The notes: generated by a model from the sequence alone, not told the origin. Numbered from the stretch's first letter, positions 1 through 9,025 are shown. The stretch: DNA of 64,000 nt from Cutibacterium namnetense (GCF_001642025.1 NZ_LWHO01000003.1:225279-289278); one strand, 5' to 3'. Made by a program: numbers and translations.

Positions 1-1163
1 ATGAGGTCCAACCACTGCCATGGGTACTTGTCCCATGTGACCTTCCGGGATGCGAACTTTGGATAAAGATCGCGCGCTGCGCACAGCATGTGAGCGGCTA
101 CCTCGGGCGCATTGAGACGCTCTGGTTCTGTCAAATGAACCTGAACGCCACCATTGATGGCGCCGACATTCTTGCTGGTGGTAGGACAAAAGTACGCTTC
201 CCGGAACCGTACCCCGCCGAGGCCCCTCTCGTTGAGGCGATCAGCCCAGTGATGATCGGCCCACGGGGCACCGATAAGCTCGAACGGGTGAGTGGTTCCG
301 CGCCCTTCACTCATGTTAGTGGCCTCGAAGAGCCCAGTTCCCGGATAGATCAGCGCAGTGTCCGGGGTGGGCATGTTAGGGGAGGGAGGCACCCAGGGTA
401 GCCCGGTCTCGCTCCACAGACCTCCGCTCCACTCCTTCATCTCGACGATGTTGAGGTTTCGCAGAGTGGCCGCCTCATTCTCGTGCGGAAGGAACTTGTC
501 GGCGAAGAAAGCGGCCAACTCACCGACGGTCATACCGTGCTGCATGAGGATGGGACGAAGACCTACTCCCGAGGCGTACTTCATGTCGAGCATGGGTCCA
601 CGTGCGGTACGGCCGATCGGATTGGGGCGGTCCAGGACGATAAAGCGGATTCCGCCGATCTGAGCTGCTCCGCGCATTGCCTGGTACATCGTCCAGATGT
701 AGGTGTAAAAGCGGACTCCAACGTCCTGGATGTCGAACAGGACGGTGTCGACCCTCGTCCTGCTGAATAGCTTGGCGAAGGCCTTATCGTCGGCTCCATA
801 GGCGTCATACACCATGATTCCAGTACGAGCATCCTTTGCTGTCTGCTCGCTTTCACCGGCTGGGGATGACCCACGAAACCCATGCTCTGGGCCGAAGACA
901 GCGACTACGTTGACCCCGTGGTCGTGCATGTGGTCGACGATGTGGGAGAAGTCGTCAAGGACTCCGGTTGGATTTGTGATGACACCGACACGGCGACCCT
1001 TGAGGAAGCTCCATCGGTCCTCGGCACAGAGCTGAGCCCCGGTGCGCACCTGGTGATGCCGATGTCCGGCCCCGTGCTTGGCCACGGCCTCTGGTTTGGC
1101 AAGCGGAACGGCCATGGCACCTAAACCGTTCGCTGCCACGAAGGCGCGACGCGATATCTCCAT
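1..1163 (-). CDS. DUF1343 family protein (NamZ-like exo-muramidase), C-terminus cut by window edge
   Basis: The minus-strand frame is open from an ATG at 1163 to the left edge, about 387 residues, with no stop. DUF1343 hallmarks are visible in order: GRRVGVITNPTGV, VFGPEHGFRG, DTVLFDIQDVGVRFYTY, FIVLDRPNPIGR and WVPPSPNMPTPDT. Characterised members of this family (NamZ) are exo-beta-N-acetylmuramidases that release MurNAc from peptidoglycan fragments. The N-terminus has a twin-arginine-like SRRAFVA followed by a short apolar stretch, so Tat export is possible but the hydrophobic segment is weak. A GAGGAAG ribosome-binding site lies 7 bases before the ATG. Family assignment is firm; substrate and export are inferred. 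Confidence 0.88.
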   Translation of the reverse strand, partial: MEISRRAFVAANGLGAMAVPLAKPEAVAKHGAGHRHHQVRTGAQLCAEDRWSFLKGRRVGVITNPTGVLDDFSHIVDHMHDHGVNVVAVFGPEHGFRGSSPAGESEQTAKDARTGIMVYDAYGADDKAFAKLFSRTRVDTVLFDIQDVGVRFYTYIWTMYQAMRGAAQIGGIRFIVLDRPNPIGRTARGPMLDMKYASGVGLRPILMQHGMTVGELAAFFADKFLPHENEAATLRNLNIVEMKEWSGGLWSETGLPWVPPSPNMPTPDTALIYPGTGLFEATNMSEGRGTTHPFELIGAPWADHHWADRLNERGLGGVRFREAYFCPTTSKNVGAINGGVQVHLTEPERLNAPEVAAHMLCAARDLYPKFASRKVTWDKYPWQWLDL

Positions 1164-1221
1164 GACGATTCTTCCTCGGTAACGACGTCGATAGGGCGGG
1201 ACAAGCTGACAGAAAATGAGC

Positions 1222-2988
1222 TCAACAGGTTCGCGCTGCGCTACGGCGAACCTGCAGACCGGTGAGGATCATCTGAGCCCCCAGACATGCTCCGACGCCT
1301 TCGCCAGCGCGCATCCGCAACTCCATGAGGGCCTCCAATCCCAATTCAGCTAGCACACTCTGATGGGCGTGTTCTCGTGATGCGTGCGAAGCGACGAGCC
1401 AGCCGTGGAGACCCGGCGAGAACTTAGTCGCGATGAGGGCTGCGACGCTGGTAGCCAGACCATCAAGAACGACCGGGGAGCCGGCCTCGGCTGCACCCAG
1501 GCACACACCTGCCAGGACAGCGAACTCGGGGCCTCCCAAAGCGGCAAGAAGATGCTCGGGGTCGCCGGCTTCGGCGTGGGTACGGGTCAGAGCAGCCTTG
1601 ATGACCTCGGCCTTGCGTTCCACCATGGCGGTGTCGCTTCCAGCCCCCAAGCCGACGGCCTCTTTGGGGTCCAACCCGGTCAAAGCACAGGCCAAAGCTG
1701 TGGCGACAGTGGTGTTACCGACCCCGACCTCGCCGAGACATACCAGTCCCGCCTCGGACGCCTCTATACCCAGGGCCCGCCCATCACGTAGTAGTGCATC
1801 GACCTGGGCTGGGGTCATGGCGTCAGCGTGGTAGAGGTCACCACGCTCTCCGAAGATGCGGACGGACCTGGCACCTTTGACCGGCTGAGCCACCCCAGCG
1901 TCGACGACAACATGGGACAGCCCGGCGGCAGCAGCAGTGGTGACGCCCAGCCCAGTCCCGGCGACGGAGGCAGCCATGACGTCGTGGGTCACCGAGGCAT
2001 CGAAGGCCGTGACGCCGAGGTTAGCGACGGGATGATCAGCTCCGGCTAGCACTAGGGTGCCGCCGGTGATCTCAACTCCACCCGCCGCCTCAACTCGGTC
2101 GAGGGTCTGGTCGAGCAGACCGAGGGATCCGGGCGGGGTGAGGAGCTGATCGGCGTCGTCGTGGGCGGCAACAACCTGGTGGCGATCGGGGGAGCGCACG
2201 GTCTGGCGTAGGGCTGAGACGGGTGCCTCGGGCTGGGCACTAACAGGCCAGCGGTCGGCTAAGGTGACGTCGCTGAGCGGTACACGACGCGACCAACCAC
2301 GCCTTTCAAGGCTAGGAGCCGGCGGACGCTCGTCGGGCCACCCCAGGCATAGCCAACCCAGGGTCTCAACGCCGCTCGGAAGGTGAAGTAGCTCTGCCAG
2401 TTCCTCGGGCTGGAAAAGGGTCACCCAACCCATCCCCAGGCCGTGGGCGCGAGCGGTGAGCCACATATTCTCGACGGCGCAGGCGCAACTCCACATGTCA
2501 GCGTCGGTGAAGGTGTTGCGTCCTAGTACCCCCGACGCCGGCGTTCGACGGTCACAGGCGACGACGATGCCGACGGGAGCCTCGCGGATCCCCTCGAGCT
2601 GGAGGTCGAGAAGGCGGGTACGGCGATCGGCGCTAAGGAGATCGGCTTGACGCAGTCGCTCTCGGTCGGCCATCACGGCGGCACGATCACGAATGTCGGC
2701 GTCGCGTACCACAACGAACCGCCATGGCTGGCTATGGCCAACGCTCGGAGCACGATGACCGGCCCACAGCACGGTGTTGACGAGTTCGTTGGGAACGTCG
2801 TCGTGGCGGTAACGGCGGATGTCACGCCGAGCGTCGATGGCGGTATCCAGCCCTTGCTGCACCTGGTCGCCTAGGGACCATCCGGTGGGGTCGTCAGCTC
2901 GGGCAGCGGACGAAGTGGTGTCTCCGATCCGGGGAATCGGACGGTTCCAGCGCTGGCTGGTGGATGGGTTCTCGTCAGGGGTGGTCAC
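1222..2988 (-). CDS. bluB-cobT: BluB-CobT fusion: 5,6-dimethylbenzimidazole synthase / nicotinate-nucleotide:DMB phosphoribosyltransferase
   Basis: This 588-residue protein joins two enzymes of lower-ligand assembly for vitamin B12. Residues about 50-245 are a nitroreductase-fold BluB, with RRDIRRYRHD and APSVGHSQPWRF (80-91); it converts reduced flavin to dimethylbenzimidazole. Residues about 275-585 are CobT, with LTPPGSLG near 283-290, the ADHPVA region, GEVGVGNTT and GEGVGACLG; E563 in the last motif matches the catalytic glutamate of CobT. The fusion would pass DMB directly to ribotide formation. A BluB/CobT2 fusion is known from Propionibacterium freudenreichii. The GTG start at 2988 has no clear ribosome-binding site, and the first 45 residues look disordered, so the true start may lie further in. 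Confidence 0.93.
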   Translation of the reverse strand: MTTPDENPSTSQRWNRPIPRIGDTTSSAARADDPTGWSLGDQVQQGLDTAIDARRDIRRYRHDDVPNELVNTVLWAGHRAPSVGHSQPWRFVVVRDADIRDRAAVMADRERLRQADLLSADRRTRLLDLQLEGIREAPVGIVVACDRRTPASGVLGRNTFTDADMWSCACAVENMWLTARAHGLGMGWVTLFQPEELAELLHLPSGVETLGWLCLGWPDERPPAPSLERRGWSRRVPLSDVTLADRWPVSAQPEAPVSALRQTVRSPDRHQVVAAHDDADQLLTPPGSLGLLDQTLDRVEAAGGVEITGGTLVLAGADHPVANLGVTAFDASVTHDVMAASVAGTGLGVTTAAAAGLSHVVVDAGVAQPVKGARSVRIFGERGDLYHADAMTPAQVDALLRDGRALGIEASEAGLVCLGEVGVGNTTVATALACALTGLDPKEAVGLGAGSDTAMVERKAEVIKAALTRTHAEAGDPEHLLAALGGPEFAVLAGVCLGAAEAGSPVVLDGLATSVAALIATKFSPGLHGWLVASHASREHAHQSVLAELGLEALMELRMRAGEGVGACLGAQMILTGLQVRRSAARTC

Positions 2989-3125
2989 AGCATGAGGCTA
3001 GTGCTCGGTTCATCGCGGCCCGCCACCGGGATGGCGTGGCGATACGGGTCGTGATGGCTCGTGCTGCGACTAGCACTGGCACGACGGTTTCTGTTGAACC
3101 GAATCGCCGCGTTTACCATGGGCTG

Positions 3126-4271
3126 GTGCTTTCCGATCCCCTGACCCTGATCGCGCCCTCTGGTGGCACCGTTTCGGTGGATACTCCGGTGGTGTTGGCG
3201 CCCATGGCCGGCGTCACCAACGCCGCATTTCGTCAGCTCTGTGCCGAACAGGGGGCGGGCCTATATGTCTGCGAGATGATCACCTCACGCGGCTTGGTGT
3301 ACGGCGACCATAAGACCCACGACATGCTTACCTTCGCCGAGTGTGAAAATGTCCGATCCGTCCAGCTTTACGGTGTCGATCCGGGAATGGTGGGCGAGGC
3401 GACGTCAATTCTGTGCGAGAAATATGGGGTCAATCACGTCGACCTCAACTTCGGCTGTCCAGTGCCCAAAGTCACCCGCAAGGGTGGCGGGGGAGTCCTG
3501 CCATGGAAGCTCGACCGTTTTGCGTCCGTCGTTTCCGCTGCTGTCCAGGCCGGTGACTCCCATGGGGTTCCGGTCACCGTCAAGACTCGGATCGGCATTG
3601 ACCCAGGCCACGTCACCTACCTGGATTCGGCTCGGGCTGCAATGGATTCCGGCGCCGCTGCGGTGTGCCTGCACGCTCGCACTGTCGCCGAGGCCTACGC
3701 CGGGCACTCCCACTGGGACGCCATCGGCGACCTTGTCAAGGCCGCCGATGTCCCCGTCATTGGAAACGGTGACATCTGGGAGGCTAGCGACGCGATGGCC
3801 ATGGTCGAGCAAACGGGTTGTGCCGGCGTCGAGGTTGGTCGTGGTTGCCTCGGTCGTCCGTGGCTGTTCCGTGACCTGGCTGATGCTTTCGCTGGTCGCG
3901 ACACCACCACCTTGCCGACGTTGGGTGAGGTGAGCGCCATGATTCGTCGCCATGCTGAACTGCTGGTGAAGTATCAGGGAATGCATGGTCTGGTAGACAT
4001 GCGCAAACACATGGCTTGGTACCTTAAGGGATTCCCCGTAGGTGGGGAAACCCGTCATGCCCTCGGCCAGATTTCCAGTTTCGACGAGCTTGATTGCCTG
4101 CTGGCCACCCTTGACCACGACGCCCCCTTTCCGGTGAAGGAGCTTGGCAAGGCCCGTGGCCGTCAGGGTGCCCCGCGGCGAAAAGTCGCCATGCCGCATG
4201 GGTGGTTGGATTCGCGCACCCTTGACGACGATGATCTGTCCGCCGCCGAGGTCGACGCCTCCGGGGGCTGA
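3126..4271 (+). CDS. dus: tRNA-dihydrouridine synthase (DusB type)
   Basis: FMN-dependent reductase that makes dihydrouridine in the D-loop of tRNA. The protein opens with VLAPMAGVTNAAFR, followed by EMITSRGLVYGD, the DLNFGCPVPKVTRKGGG block containing the conserved active-site cysteine, VTVKTRIGID, LHARTVAEAYAGHSHWD and NGDIWE. The frame is open upstream to 2964, but that would overlap the divergent bluB-cobT gene and add residues not found in the family. GTG at 3126 leaves about 24 residues before APMAG, the usual spacing; ATG at 3054 is an alternative. It ends 48 bases before dgt, a common actinobacterial neighbour. Confidence 0.93.
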   Translation: MLSDPLTLIAPSGGTVSVDTPVVLAPMAGVTNAAFRQLCAEQGAGLYVCEMITSRGLVYGDHKTHDMLTFAECENVRSVQLYGVDPGMVGEATSILCEKYGVNHVDLNFGCPVPKVTRKGGGGVLPWKLDRFASVVSAAVQAGDSHGVPVTVKTRIGIDPGHVTYLDSARAAMDSGAAAVCLHARTVAEAYAGHSHWDAIGDLVKAADVPVIGNGDIWEASDAMAMVEQTGCAGVEVGRGCLGRPWLFRDLADAFAGRDTTTLPTLGEVSAMIRRHAELLVKYQGMHGLVDMRKHMAWYLKGFPVGGETRHALGQISSFDELDCLLATLDHDAPFPVKELGKARGRQGAPRRKVAMPHGWLDSRTLDDDDLSAAEVDASGG

Positions 4272-4319
4272 TTGTGCCCGCGGCTGGTCCCACGACCTTG
4301 GATAGGACAGGATGGAGAC

Positions 4320-5438
4320 ATGTCCGAAGTGGGAGAGCGCACCCGAGCCTGGGCCCTGACGATGGCCGGCCATCGTGGCCTTGACGACATTGTCCATGCC
4401 CATCCGTCGGGTACCGCCCGGATCGACATCGGTGAGGTCGTTGGACGCGAAGCCCGCGAGGAGCGCGAGAACCTGTTACTGCGCCCAGGAGCCACCCGGG
4501 CCAAGGGTGCCGGTAATCGTGCCGTTACCGAGGATCCAGATCCGGAGCGCACCTGTTTTGAGCGTGATCGGGATCGCATCGTCCATTCCACGTCGTTTCG
4601 ACGGTTGGCTGGCAAGACCCAGGTTGTCGTCCACCCCACTGATCACCAGCGCACTCGTCTCACCCATGCCCTCGAAGTGGCCCAGGTCGCACGGTCGATT
4701 GCGGCAGGGATCGGGGCGAATGTCACGCTGGCCGACGCTATGGCTCTGGGCCACGACTGCGGTCACGGGCCAGGAGGACACGCCTCCGAGCAGGCCTTTG
4801 ATGCTTTCATACCGGAAGGATTCGACCACGGCCCGTGGGGAGCTGACGTCAGCTTGGCCAGCCTCAACCTCTGCGCCGAAACTCTCGATGGCATTCGTAA
4901 CCATTCGTGGTCGCGTCCCGCGCCGGGCACGGTGGAAGGAGAGATAGTCTCCTTCGCTGACCGGATTGCTTACTGTGCCCACGATCTTGAGGACGCTGTC
5001 AAAGCGGGGATCGTTACCGTCAAAGAATTGCCACAGGTTGTTACCGAGACGGCGGGAACAGACCGACGCACCCAGCTGTCGGTCTTCATCCGCTGCGTCA
5101 TTGACACCACCTGCACTACCGGTCGAGTCGGGATGACCGCAGACGTCGCTGAAGCCTTGTCAGCGCTGAGGGCGTTTAACTATGAGCGGATTTATACCCG
5201 CCCTGAGTCACTAGGGCAGGCAGAGGCTGTCGTCGAGGTCTTGCATGGACTGGTGGCTTATTACCAAGGCCATATCGACCAGGTGCCTACAGAGTTTCTG
5301 GAGACTGACGCTGACCGGATACACCAGGTCATTGCGTATGTGGGCGGAATGACGGATCAGTTCGCTTTCTCCCAAGCCACCGAGCTGTTGGGGTGGGACC
5401 GACGTCGTCTGCCCAGGGGCATGGGTAGGGGATTTTGA
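4320..5438 (+). CDS. dgt: deoxyguanosinetriphosphate triphosphohydrolase-like protein
   Basis: HD-domain dNTP triphosphohydrolase of 372 residues that hydrolyses dNTPs to nucleoside and triphosphate. The N-terminal ERDRDRIVHSTSFRRLAGKTQV is typical of the family, and the metal-binding HD signature is present as RTRLTHALEV and GHDCGHGPGGH, with the downstream SFADRIAYCAHDLEDA helix. ATG at 4320 follows AGGATGGAG; the open frame upstream to 4272 has no homology support. It follows dus and precedes dnaG in a layout shared with other actinobacteria such as Mycobacterium, except that a permease gene sits between dgt and dnaG here. Whether the substrate is dGTP specifically is not shown by sequence. 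Confidence 0.92.
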   Translation: MSEVGERTRAWALTMAGHRGLDDIVHAHPSGTARIDIGEVVGREAREERENLLLRPGATRAKGAGNRAVTEDPDPERTCFERDRDRIVHSTSFRRLAGKTQVVVHPTDHQRTRLTHALEVAQVARSIAAGIGANVTLADAMALGHDCGHGPGGHASEQAFDAFIPEGFDHGPWGADVSLASLNLCAETLDGIRNHSWSRPAPGTVEGEIVSFADRIAYCAHDLEDAVKAGIVTVKELPQVVTETAGTDRRTQLSVFIRCVIDTTCTTGRVGMTADVAEALSALRAFNYERIYTRPESLGQAEAVVEVLHGLVAYYQGHIDQVPTEFLETDADRIHQVIAYVGGMTDQFAFSQATELLGWDRRRLPRGMGRGF

Positions 5439-5456
5439 CACGATGGCACGAAGTGC

Positions 5457-6215
5457 TCACGGGTGAAGCTTGTCTGCCAGATTCTCGGGCAGCAGCTTCG
5501 CTCTTTTCACAAGTTCGTGGGCGACTACGACGGTTACCGCTTGACCAGCCAGAATGCCGATGAGAACGAGGGCTTGTGCAGCACCTGCCTGCAGGGCTGA
5601 GCCACCACCCAGGAGCACACCGACGAAGGCGCCCGGCAAGGTCACCAGACCGACGGTCGCGGTGCGGTCGACAGTTGGCAGTACCGATTCAGTGACGCTG
5701 GGTTCGGTGACCAGCGCTATGGCCTCACAACGTGGGAGACCGACGGCTAAGCCCGCCTCGAAGATGCCGATCCCCTCACGCAGATCGGCGAAAAACCGAC
5801 GGCAGGCCAGGGTGTGACCACTCATGATGTTGCCGATGATGATGCCCGCCACCGGGATCAAGGACGCCGGACTCAACGGGGTACAGCCAGTCGCAAAGAT
5901 GATGAGAAGTACTGGAAGGACGCCCGCGCTCATGGCTATTGCCGCCCACATCCATGCGGTGGAGACCCCAGAGCGGTTCGCAGTCGTATGTACGGCGATA
6001 GCGAACATGAGCACGGTGAATAGGCATGCCGCCCACATGTGGGCCAGAGCATAGACAAGGATGACGGAGACCAGTCCGAGCTGCACCACCGCGCGCACAG
6101 CGGCGATGACGGAGGCCTTGGCAATACCGAGACGTCCAAGAAGGGAAGCGACGACGGCCAGCCCGACGAGCAGGATCATCGCCAATCCGAGTTGCCAAGT
6201 AGGGTTTACGGTCAC
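5457..6215 (-). CDS. fetB: FetB/YbbM-type (UPF0014) membrane permease
   Basis: Integral membrane protein of 252 residues from GTG 6215, or 265 from GTG 6254; neither has a clear ribosome-binding site. It has about six to seven hydrophobic segments and the family signature TVGLVTLPGAFVGVLLGGGS followed by ALQAGAAQ. The E. coli member FetB forms an ABC exporter with the ATPase FetA and has been linked to iron homeostasis. No ATPase gene lies beside it here: it ends 18 bases from the convergent dgt stop and starts divergently from dnaG. Either the partner is encoded elsewhere or it works differently. Family assignment is firm, substrate unknown. Confidence 0.88.
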   Translation of the reverse strand: MTVNPTWQLGLAMILLVGLAVVASLLGRLGIAKASVIAAVRAVVQLGLVSVILVYALAHMWAACLFTVLMFAIAVHTTANRSGVSTAWMWAAIAMSAGVLPVLLIIFATGCTPLSPASLIPVAGIIIGNIMSGHTLACRRFFADLREGIGIFEAGLAVGLPRCEAIALVTEPSVTESVLPTVDRTATVGLVTLPGAFVGVLLGGGSALQAGAAQALVLIGILAGQAVTVVVAHELVKRAKLLPENLADKLHP

Positions 6216-6272
6216 GGCCGATAGTTTTGCACCATTCGGGTGCTGCGGCCACACATGGGTAGGATCATCAAT

Positions 6273-8126
6273 ATGGCTGGCCGGATCAACGAGGAGGACA
6301 TCGCTCTGGTTCGGGAACGGGCCCGGATCGACGAGGTCGTCGGTGAGTATGTCGCCTTGCGTAATGCCGGCGGCGGTTCCCTGAAAGGTTTATGCCCCTT
6401 TCACGATGAGAAGACCCCCAGCTTCCAGGTGACACCGTCGCGCGGCCTGTTCTACTGTTTCGGCTGCGGTGAGGGCGGGGACACTATTTCCTTTATCCAG
6501 AAGATCGACAACCTCACCTTCGTCGAGGCTGTTCAGCGTCTTGCCGACAAAGTCGGCGTCCAGCTACGCATCGTCGACGATGGCCGTCCTGGCCTTGAAC
6601 CAGGTCTGCGGATGCAAATCCTCGCCGCTAATGAGGCCGCAGCGGAATTCTTTCAATCCCAAATGTCGACCGACGAGGGGCGCATCGCTCGGGAGTTCGT
6701 CGCCGGGCGAGGTTTCTCCCCTGATGCTGCCGTGCAGTTCGGGATGGGCTACGCACCGCGCGGTGGCCATGTGCTGCGCGACCATCTGATGGCCAAAGGG
6801 TTCACTCCCAAAGTCTTGATCGAGTCGGGTTTAGTGCGCTCCCAGGGGTGGGATTTTTTCCAAGGACGAGTGTTGTGGCCGATTAAGGACTCCGGCAAGT
6901 CCGTGCTCGGCTTCGGTGCCAGACGGGTTTACGATGACGACCGCCTACCAGCTAAGTACGTCAATACTCCTGAGACTCCGGTCTACAAGAAGTCGCATGT
7001 TCTGTACGGTCTAGACATGGCCCGGGCCAACATCGGCAAGAAGAGTCAGGCCGTCATCGTTGAGGGTTACACCGATGTCATGGCGGCACATTTGTCCGGC
7101 ATCGATACCGCCGTCGCGGCCTGTGGCACTGCCTTTGGCGATGACCATGCTCGGCTCATTCAGCGCCTGATGGGTAACAGCGGATCCCTCAACGGAGAGG
7201 TCATCTTCACTTTTGACGGTGACGCTGCTGGCCAGAAGGCTGCCCTTAAGGTGTTCCGTGACGACAACCAGTTCTCTTCTCAGACCTACGTCGCCGTCGA
7301 GCCCACCGGGCTAGACCCGTGCGATCTGCTCATGCAGCGTGGGCCTGAAGCTGTTCGAGAGCTCGTTGCGCGTCGGGTTCCGCTGTATCGCTACGTCATG
7401 GAAAACACTGTCGGCCAGTTCGACCTTGACCGTGCGGACGGTCGCGTCGCCGCCATTAGGGCAGCGGCGCCTCTGGTTACGAGCATTCGCGACCAGTCCT
7501 TGGTAGACGGCTATCTGCGTGAGCTCTCCCAGGCGGTAGGTGCTGACGTTGACCTGGTACGTCGAGAGGTCTCGCGTGTCGGTAGACAGCACCGCTGTGA
7601 TCCGCAGGTGCCCGCCGTTACCCCTGCTGAACCTCAGCAAGGTTCGGGGATTCCGTGGCCAGATCCAGCTGATGTTTCCTTGTCAGCCGAGCGAGGATTC
7701 CTCAAGCTCGCCTTACAACATCCAGGCCTGTTCGACGAGGAATGGGACCAGGTCGAAGTTGAGGATTTGCGCCACCCGGCCTACCAGGCCGTATTCGAGG
7801 CCGTCCTGGCTGTCCCGCGTGGTCAGGAGAGATGGACGGAGAAGGTCGGTGAGGCGACCCCGGATCCGCAGGTGAAGCAACTTGAGGTCGCCTTGTTGGT
7901 GGAGCCGGTGCTGCGCGAGGAGCCTGATCGAAGTTATGCGGAGGCGTACGCGGCTAGGGTGCGGTTGCTGTCAATTACCGACGACATCGCTAACCTCAAA
8001 TCGCGCCTGCAGCGCACGAACCCGAACCAGGATCGCAAGCTGTATGACGCCATGTTCTCTGACTTGGTGACTCTCGAAGCGCTACGCAAGAGTCTTATCG
8101 TGGCGGGTGGCGCTACCTCGGCCTGA
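6273..8126 (+). CDS. dnaG: DNA primase
   Basis: Synthesises RNA primers for replication; 617 residues. The N-terminal CHC2 zinc finger is intact (CPFHDEKTPSF followed by FYCFGCGEGGD). The catalytic core carries GFGARRVYDDD, the TOPRIM acidic motif VIVEGYTDVMAAH and the FTFDGDAAGQKAALK metal-binding segment; the C-terminal third is the helicase-interacting region. ATG at 6273 (MAGRINEEDIALVRERARIDEVV) fits the family N-terminus, with AGGA about 10 bases upstream; the frame is open to 6240. A perfect inverted repeat follows the stop, and then a sigma factor gene. Confidence 0.96.
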   Translation: MAGRINEEDIALVRERARIDEVVGEYVALRNAGGGSLKGLCPFHDEKTPSFQVTPSRGLFYCFGCGEGGDTISFIQKIDNLTFVEAVQRLADKVGVQLRIVDDGRPGLEPGLRMQILAANEAAAEFFQSQMSTDEGRIAREFVAGRGFSPDAAVQFGMGYAPRGGHVLRDHLMAKGFTPKVLIESGLVRSQGWDFFQGRVLWPIKDSGKSVLGFGARRVYDDDRLPAKYVNTPETPVYKKSHVLYGLDMARANIGKKSQAVIVEGYTDVMAAHLSGIDTAVAACGTAFGDDHARLIQRLMGNSGSLNGEVIFTFDGDAAGQKAALKVFRDDNQFSSQTYVAVEPTGLDPCDLLMQRGPEAVRELVARRVPLYRYVMENTVGQFDLDRADGRVAAIRAAAPLVTSIRDQSLVDGYLRELSQAVGADVDLVRREVSRVGRQHRCDPQVPAVTPAEPQQGSGIPWPDPADVSLSAERGFLKLALQHPGLFDEEWDQVEVEDLRHPAYQAVFEAVLAVPRGQERWTEKVGEATPDPQVKQLEVALLVEPVLREEPDRSYAEAYAARVRLLSITDDIANLKSRLQRTNPNQDRKLYDAMFSDLVTLEALRKSLIVAGGATSA

Positions 8127-8133
8127 TGTGACA

Positions 8134-8163
8134 TCTGTGGACAATTTTTTCTGTGTCCACAGA
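8134..8163. repeat. perfect 10-bp inverted repeat between dnaG and the sigma factor gene
   Basis: TCTGTGGACA (8134-8143) is repeated inverted as TGTCCACAGA (8154-8163) around a T-rich 10-base spacer. It starts 8 bases after the dnaG stop. It could be a dnaG terminator, although the T-run lies in the loop and not after the stem, or an operator for the sigma gene that starts 50 bases later. Confidence 0.7.
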
Positions 8164-8212
8164 CGTCTACGAAAGGTTCCGCCATAGGTCTAATACGCGC
8201 CATTGTCGGACT

Positions 8213-9025
8213 ATGAGATACACGGATTTCATTGACGGCGTCGTCGCACTGGATCCTGCGGAGGAGCGCGATCTGTTTCGTAGGTTCGATGCCGGTGCTA
8301 TCGCCGATGCCATTGTTGATGGGTACTTCTTGGCGGCAGTTCCGATCAGCAAAGCAGAGTTGCGCAGGATCTCAGACGATGGAAGAGCTGCCAGAAAAAC
8401 TCTGTGGCGCCAAATGTTGGCGATCGTCTTGACCCAGGCGCGTCAGGCGGCTGTGACCTACCGGTGCAGTGTCGAAGACCTCATCCAAGCGGGCTGTGTC
8501 GGCCTGGGGGAAGCCATCGAGAGGTATGACGAGCGTCGCGGAGCACGATTTTCTACAGTTGCCTGGACGTGGATTCGTCGTCGCATCGGTGAAGAGGTCG
8601 TCAGATTGAGCGGAGCCAGATCGCGGCTGGTAATGCGAGAGGCGGCAGAGGTGGCTCGAGTCGAAGAGGAACTGACGGCGCGCTGGCAACGGGTGCCCAG
8701 CAGCGATGCGATCGCCGCGCAGATGGGCAAAGACGTCATGTGGGTTGAGAAGAGGAGGACTGAATGTTGGGAGGTAAAAACCAGTCTGTTTGAGCAGGTG
8801 GCAGTTGGGCAGAAAAGTGGTGACGATCCCGAGTCCGGATTAATTAGCCTGCTCATGGGACAGGAGAGACGTGTCGTGGAGCTGAGACACGGTTTTGAGG
8901 GCGAGCCCATGACGATCACTGCAGTTGCCAAGGAGTTAGGACTATCGGCGTCGAACGCCAGACGTATTGAGCAACGAGCCCTTGGACGGCTGAGGCGCCA
9001 TCTGCAGCAGATTGCGGCTGCGTGA
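8213..9025 (+). CDS. divergent sigma-70 family RNA polymerase sigma factor
   Basis: A 270-residue alternative sigma factor. Region 2 is clear at residues 86-127 (VEDLIQAGCVGLGEAIERYD, then RRGARFSTVAWTWIRRRIGE), matching the core-binding and -10-reading segments of group 1/2 factors. A region 3 helix pair lies at about 160-195, and region 4 at about 218-263 (RRVVELRHGF, then ITAVAKELGLSASNARRIEQ) gives the -35 helix-turn-helix. The N-terminal 80 residues do not resemble region 1.1. ATG 8213 has no ribosome-binding site; TAATAC at 8191-8196 could be a -10 for a near-leaderless mRNA. GTG 8153 is an alternative start but overlaps the inverted repeat. I cannot assign it to a named sigma factor. 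Confidence 0.85.
   Translation: MRYTDFIDGVVALDPAEERDLFRRFDAGAIADAIVDGYFLAAVPISKAELRRISDDGRAARKTLWRQMLAIVLTQARQAAVTYRCSVEDLIQAGCVGLGEAIERYDERRGARFSTVAWTWIRRRIGEEVVRLSGARSRLVMREAAEVARVEEELTARWQRVPSSDAIAAQMGKDVMWVEKRRTECWEVKTSLFEQVAVGQKSGDDPESGLISLLMGQERRVVELRHGFEGEPMTITAVAKELGLSASNARRIEQRALGRLRRHLQQIAAA

Noticed and set aside
2964-3125. Extended N-terminus for dus starting at 2964
   Set aside because: It overlaps the start of bluB-cobT on the other strand, and the residues do not match Dus proteins.
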